In this document: positions 11,577 through 12,607 of the stretch, piece by piece
How the letters are laid out: every line of letters begins with the position of its first letter
Numbering within the stretch: the first letter of the stretch is position 1
Assembly (NCBI GenBank): GCA_036555705.1
Contig: DATBKT010000138.1
Location: 1-12,607 of the forward strand
Reading direction: 5' to 3'
DNA from: JARBAU01 sp029237525
GTDB lineage: Archaea > Thermoproteota > Nitrososphaeria > Nitrososphaerales > Nitrososphaeraceae
Length of the DNA: 12,607 bases
Translations under genes and position numbers: made by a program
Notes under the pieces: generated by a model
The model's database searches: none
What the model saw: only the letters and a program-made list of their open reading frames with translations
What the model was told of the DNA's origin: nothing

Positions 11577-12607
11577 ATGGTGAAGGGTGATACTTCCAAT
11601 AATAACAATAATAACAATAAAAAATCAATACTTAGAATTGCCGAGACTGATCCAAAGTTTGTTGGCAGGGGTATAGCATTAATTGATCCAAAGTCAATGG
11701 AGGAATTATCATTATCAACTGGAGACGTAATTGAAATAGCTGGCAAAAAGAAAACATTCGCTTTACTCTGGTCTGGCCAGCAAGTTGATTATAGAAAAGG
11801 ATTGATTAGAATCGATGGCTATACTCGTAATAATCTAGCCTCAGGAATAGACGATAATGTGACCATACGAAAGGTTAGTAACGTAACAAAAGCAGAACAA
11901 ATAGTAGTGTACCCTACTGAGGAGCTAAATATTGTAGGACTGGAGGAACACTTACCAGAATTATTAGAAGGACGCATTTTAGCTAAAGGAGATATTATTC
12001 CATTAAATTTAATGGGCAAAAAAATTGGTTTTGTTATTACTAGTATATCGCCACAGAATTCAAGTGTTGCATCACTAGTCGATAGACGCATTACTGAATT
12101 TATTATTAGCTCTGTTCCTAGAAATGCGACAGGGCAGGGCATTATTCCGAGAATTACCTACGAAGACATAGGTGGACTTAAAAATGAAGTTCAAAAAGTT
12201 AGGGAAATGATTGAGCTTCCACTAAGACATCCAGAAATATTTGAAAGAATAGGTATAGAAGCTCCAAAAGGAGTTTTGTTGTATGGTCCTCCTGGTACTG
12301 GTAAGACCCTATTAGCAAAGGCAGTAGCCAGTGAGACAAATGCTAATTTCTTTTCTATAGGAGGTCCTGAAATAATGAGCAAGTTTTATGGCGAAAGTGA
12401 GGAGAGGTTGAGAGAAACATTTAAACAGGCTCAGGAAAACGCACCTTCCATAATATTTATTGATGAGATAGATTCTATAGCACCAAAAAGAGAGGAAGTC
12501 TCGGGTGACGTTGAAAAGAGAATAGTATCCCAACTGTTAACACTAATGGATGGATTAGAAGCAAGAGGCAAGCTCGTAGTAATAGGTGCTACCAATCGGC
12601 CAAATGC
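11577..12607 (+). CDS. cdc48: CDC48/VAT-type AAA+ ATPase, N-terminal part (cut by window edge)
   Basis: The visible 343 residues are the N-terminus and most of the first ATPase ring of a p97/VAT unfoldase. Such hexameric enzymes extract and unfold proteins for the proteasome. A seven-Asn, Lys-rich lead (residues 8-16) precedes the N-domain double-psi barrel (about 18-100) and the CDC48_2 subdomain (about 105-180). The D1 AAA core follows. It opens with YEDIGGLKNEVQKVREMIEL (195-214), then has Walker A GPPGTGKT (237-244), pore-loop region MSKFYGESEE (267-276), Walker B IIFIDE (292-297), EIDSIAPKR, and sensor-1 IGATN (336-340). All catalytic residues seen are intact. Full-length family members are 720-850 residues, so D2 lies beyond the window. 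ATG 11577 is chosen because upstream ATG and GTG codons are out of frame or stop quickly. Confidence 0.95.
   Translation, partial: MVKGDTSNNNNNNNKKSILRIAETDPKFVGRGIALIDPKSMEELSLSTGDVIEIAGKKKTFALLWSGQQVDYRKGLIRIDGYTRNNLASGIDDNVTIRKVSNVTKAEQIVVYPTEELNIVGLEEHLPELLEGRILAKGDIIPLNLMGKKIGFVITSISPQNSSVASLVDRRITEFIISSVPRNATGQGIIPRITYEDIGGLKNEVQKVREMIELPLRHPEIFERIGIEAPKGVLLYGPPGTGKTLLAKAVASETNANFFSIGGPEIMSKFYGESEERLRETFKQAQENAPSIIFIDEIDSIAPKREEVSGDVEKRIVSQLLTLMDGLEARGKLVVIGATNRPN

Noticed and set aside
11819..12533. Minus ORFs under the CDC48 gene
   Set aside because: They are antisense shadows of a strongly conserved AAA ATPase.

Overview
This AT-rich window fits an ammonia-oxidising archaeon of the Nitrososphaerales (Thaumarchaeota), perhaps Nitrosocosmicus-like. 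That assignment is inference. It rests on an archaeal Hsp20 directly followed by a VAT/CDC48-type AAA ATPase, on TATA boxes placed for leaderless or short-leader starts, on a small three-cysteine protein of thaumarchaeal look, and on very low coding density. Only the right end (about 10.0-12.6 kb) and a few islands (3741-4463, 4755-5000, 5786-6162, 9318-9735) look like intact coding sequence.

Layout. Positions 1-540 hold the C-terminal scrap of a MacB/FtsX-type ABC permease. Positions 650-1755 hold a noncoding, strongly diverged tandem array with a period of about 165 bp, built around GCCGGCAAAA and CTGACNNCTTTG motifs. Positions 1782-2275 are a 5'-truncated DDE transposase, followed by a hypothetical minus-strand ORF (2354-2710) and 650 bp without a credible gene. 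Positions 3433-3738 are a frameshifted minus-strand relic, divergent from an intact DUF2334/polysaccharide-deacetylase-like gene (3741-4463). A leaderless small Cys protein (4755-5000), a ferritin-like gene split by an in-frame TAA (5051-5548), a one-helix membrane protein (5786-5977) and a 51-residue charged protein (6007-6162) follow.

Positions 6.5-9.1 kb are a gene graveyard. It contains a 106-bp element with 13-bp perfect inverted ends, four minus-strand genes whose reading is restored only by ignoring single stops or one-base shifts, a 61-bp nested hairpin, a GC-rich hairpin block, and two possible short plus-strand ORFs. From 9.3 kb there is a 46-residue GTG-start ORF with a strong Shine-Dalgarno and a 37-residue single C2H2 zinc-finger microprotein. 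Next come a basic coiled-coil protein preceded by a perfect 14-bp palindrome, a truncated HTH-like relic with alternating GATAA/TTATC half-sites at its start, and the Hsp20-CDC48 proteostasis pair, the latter cut by the window edge.

Functionally, the only clear module is Hsp20 (holdase) plus CDC48 (unfoldase). The rest reads as decaying accessory genome with small surviving genes. Several of these genes are shorter than 60 residues and would be missed by a length cut-off. No CRISPR array, tRNA or rRNA was seen. The most unusual signals are the 165-bp array, the two structured inverted-repeat elements, the zinc-finger microprotein, and the repeated pattern of coherent frames broken by single stop codons.
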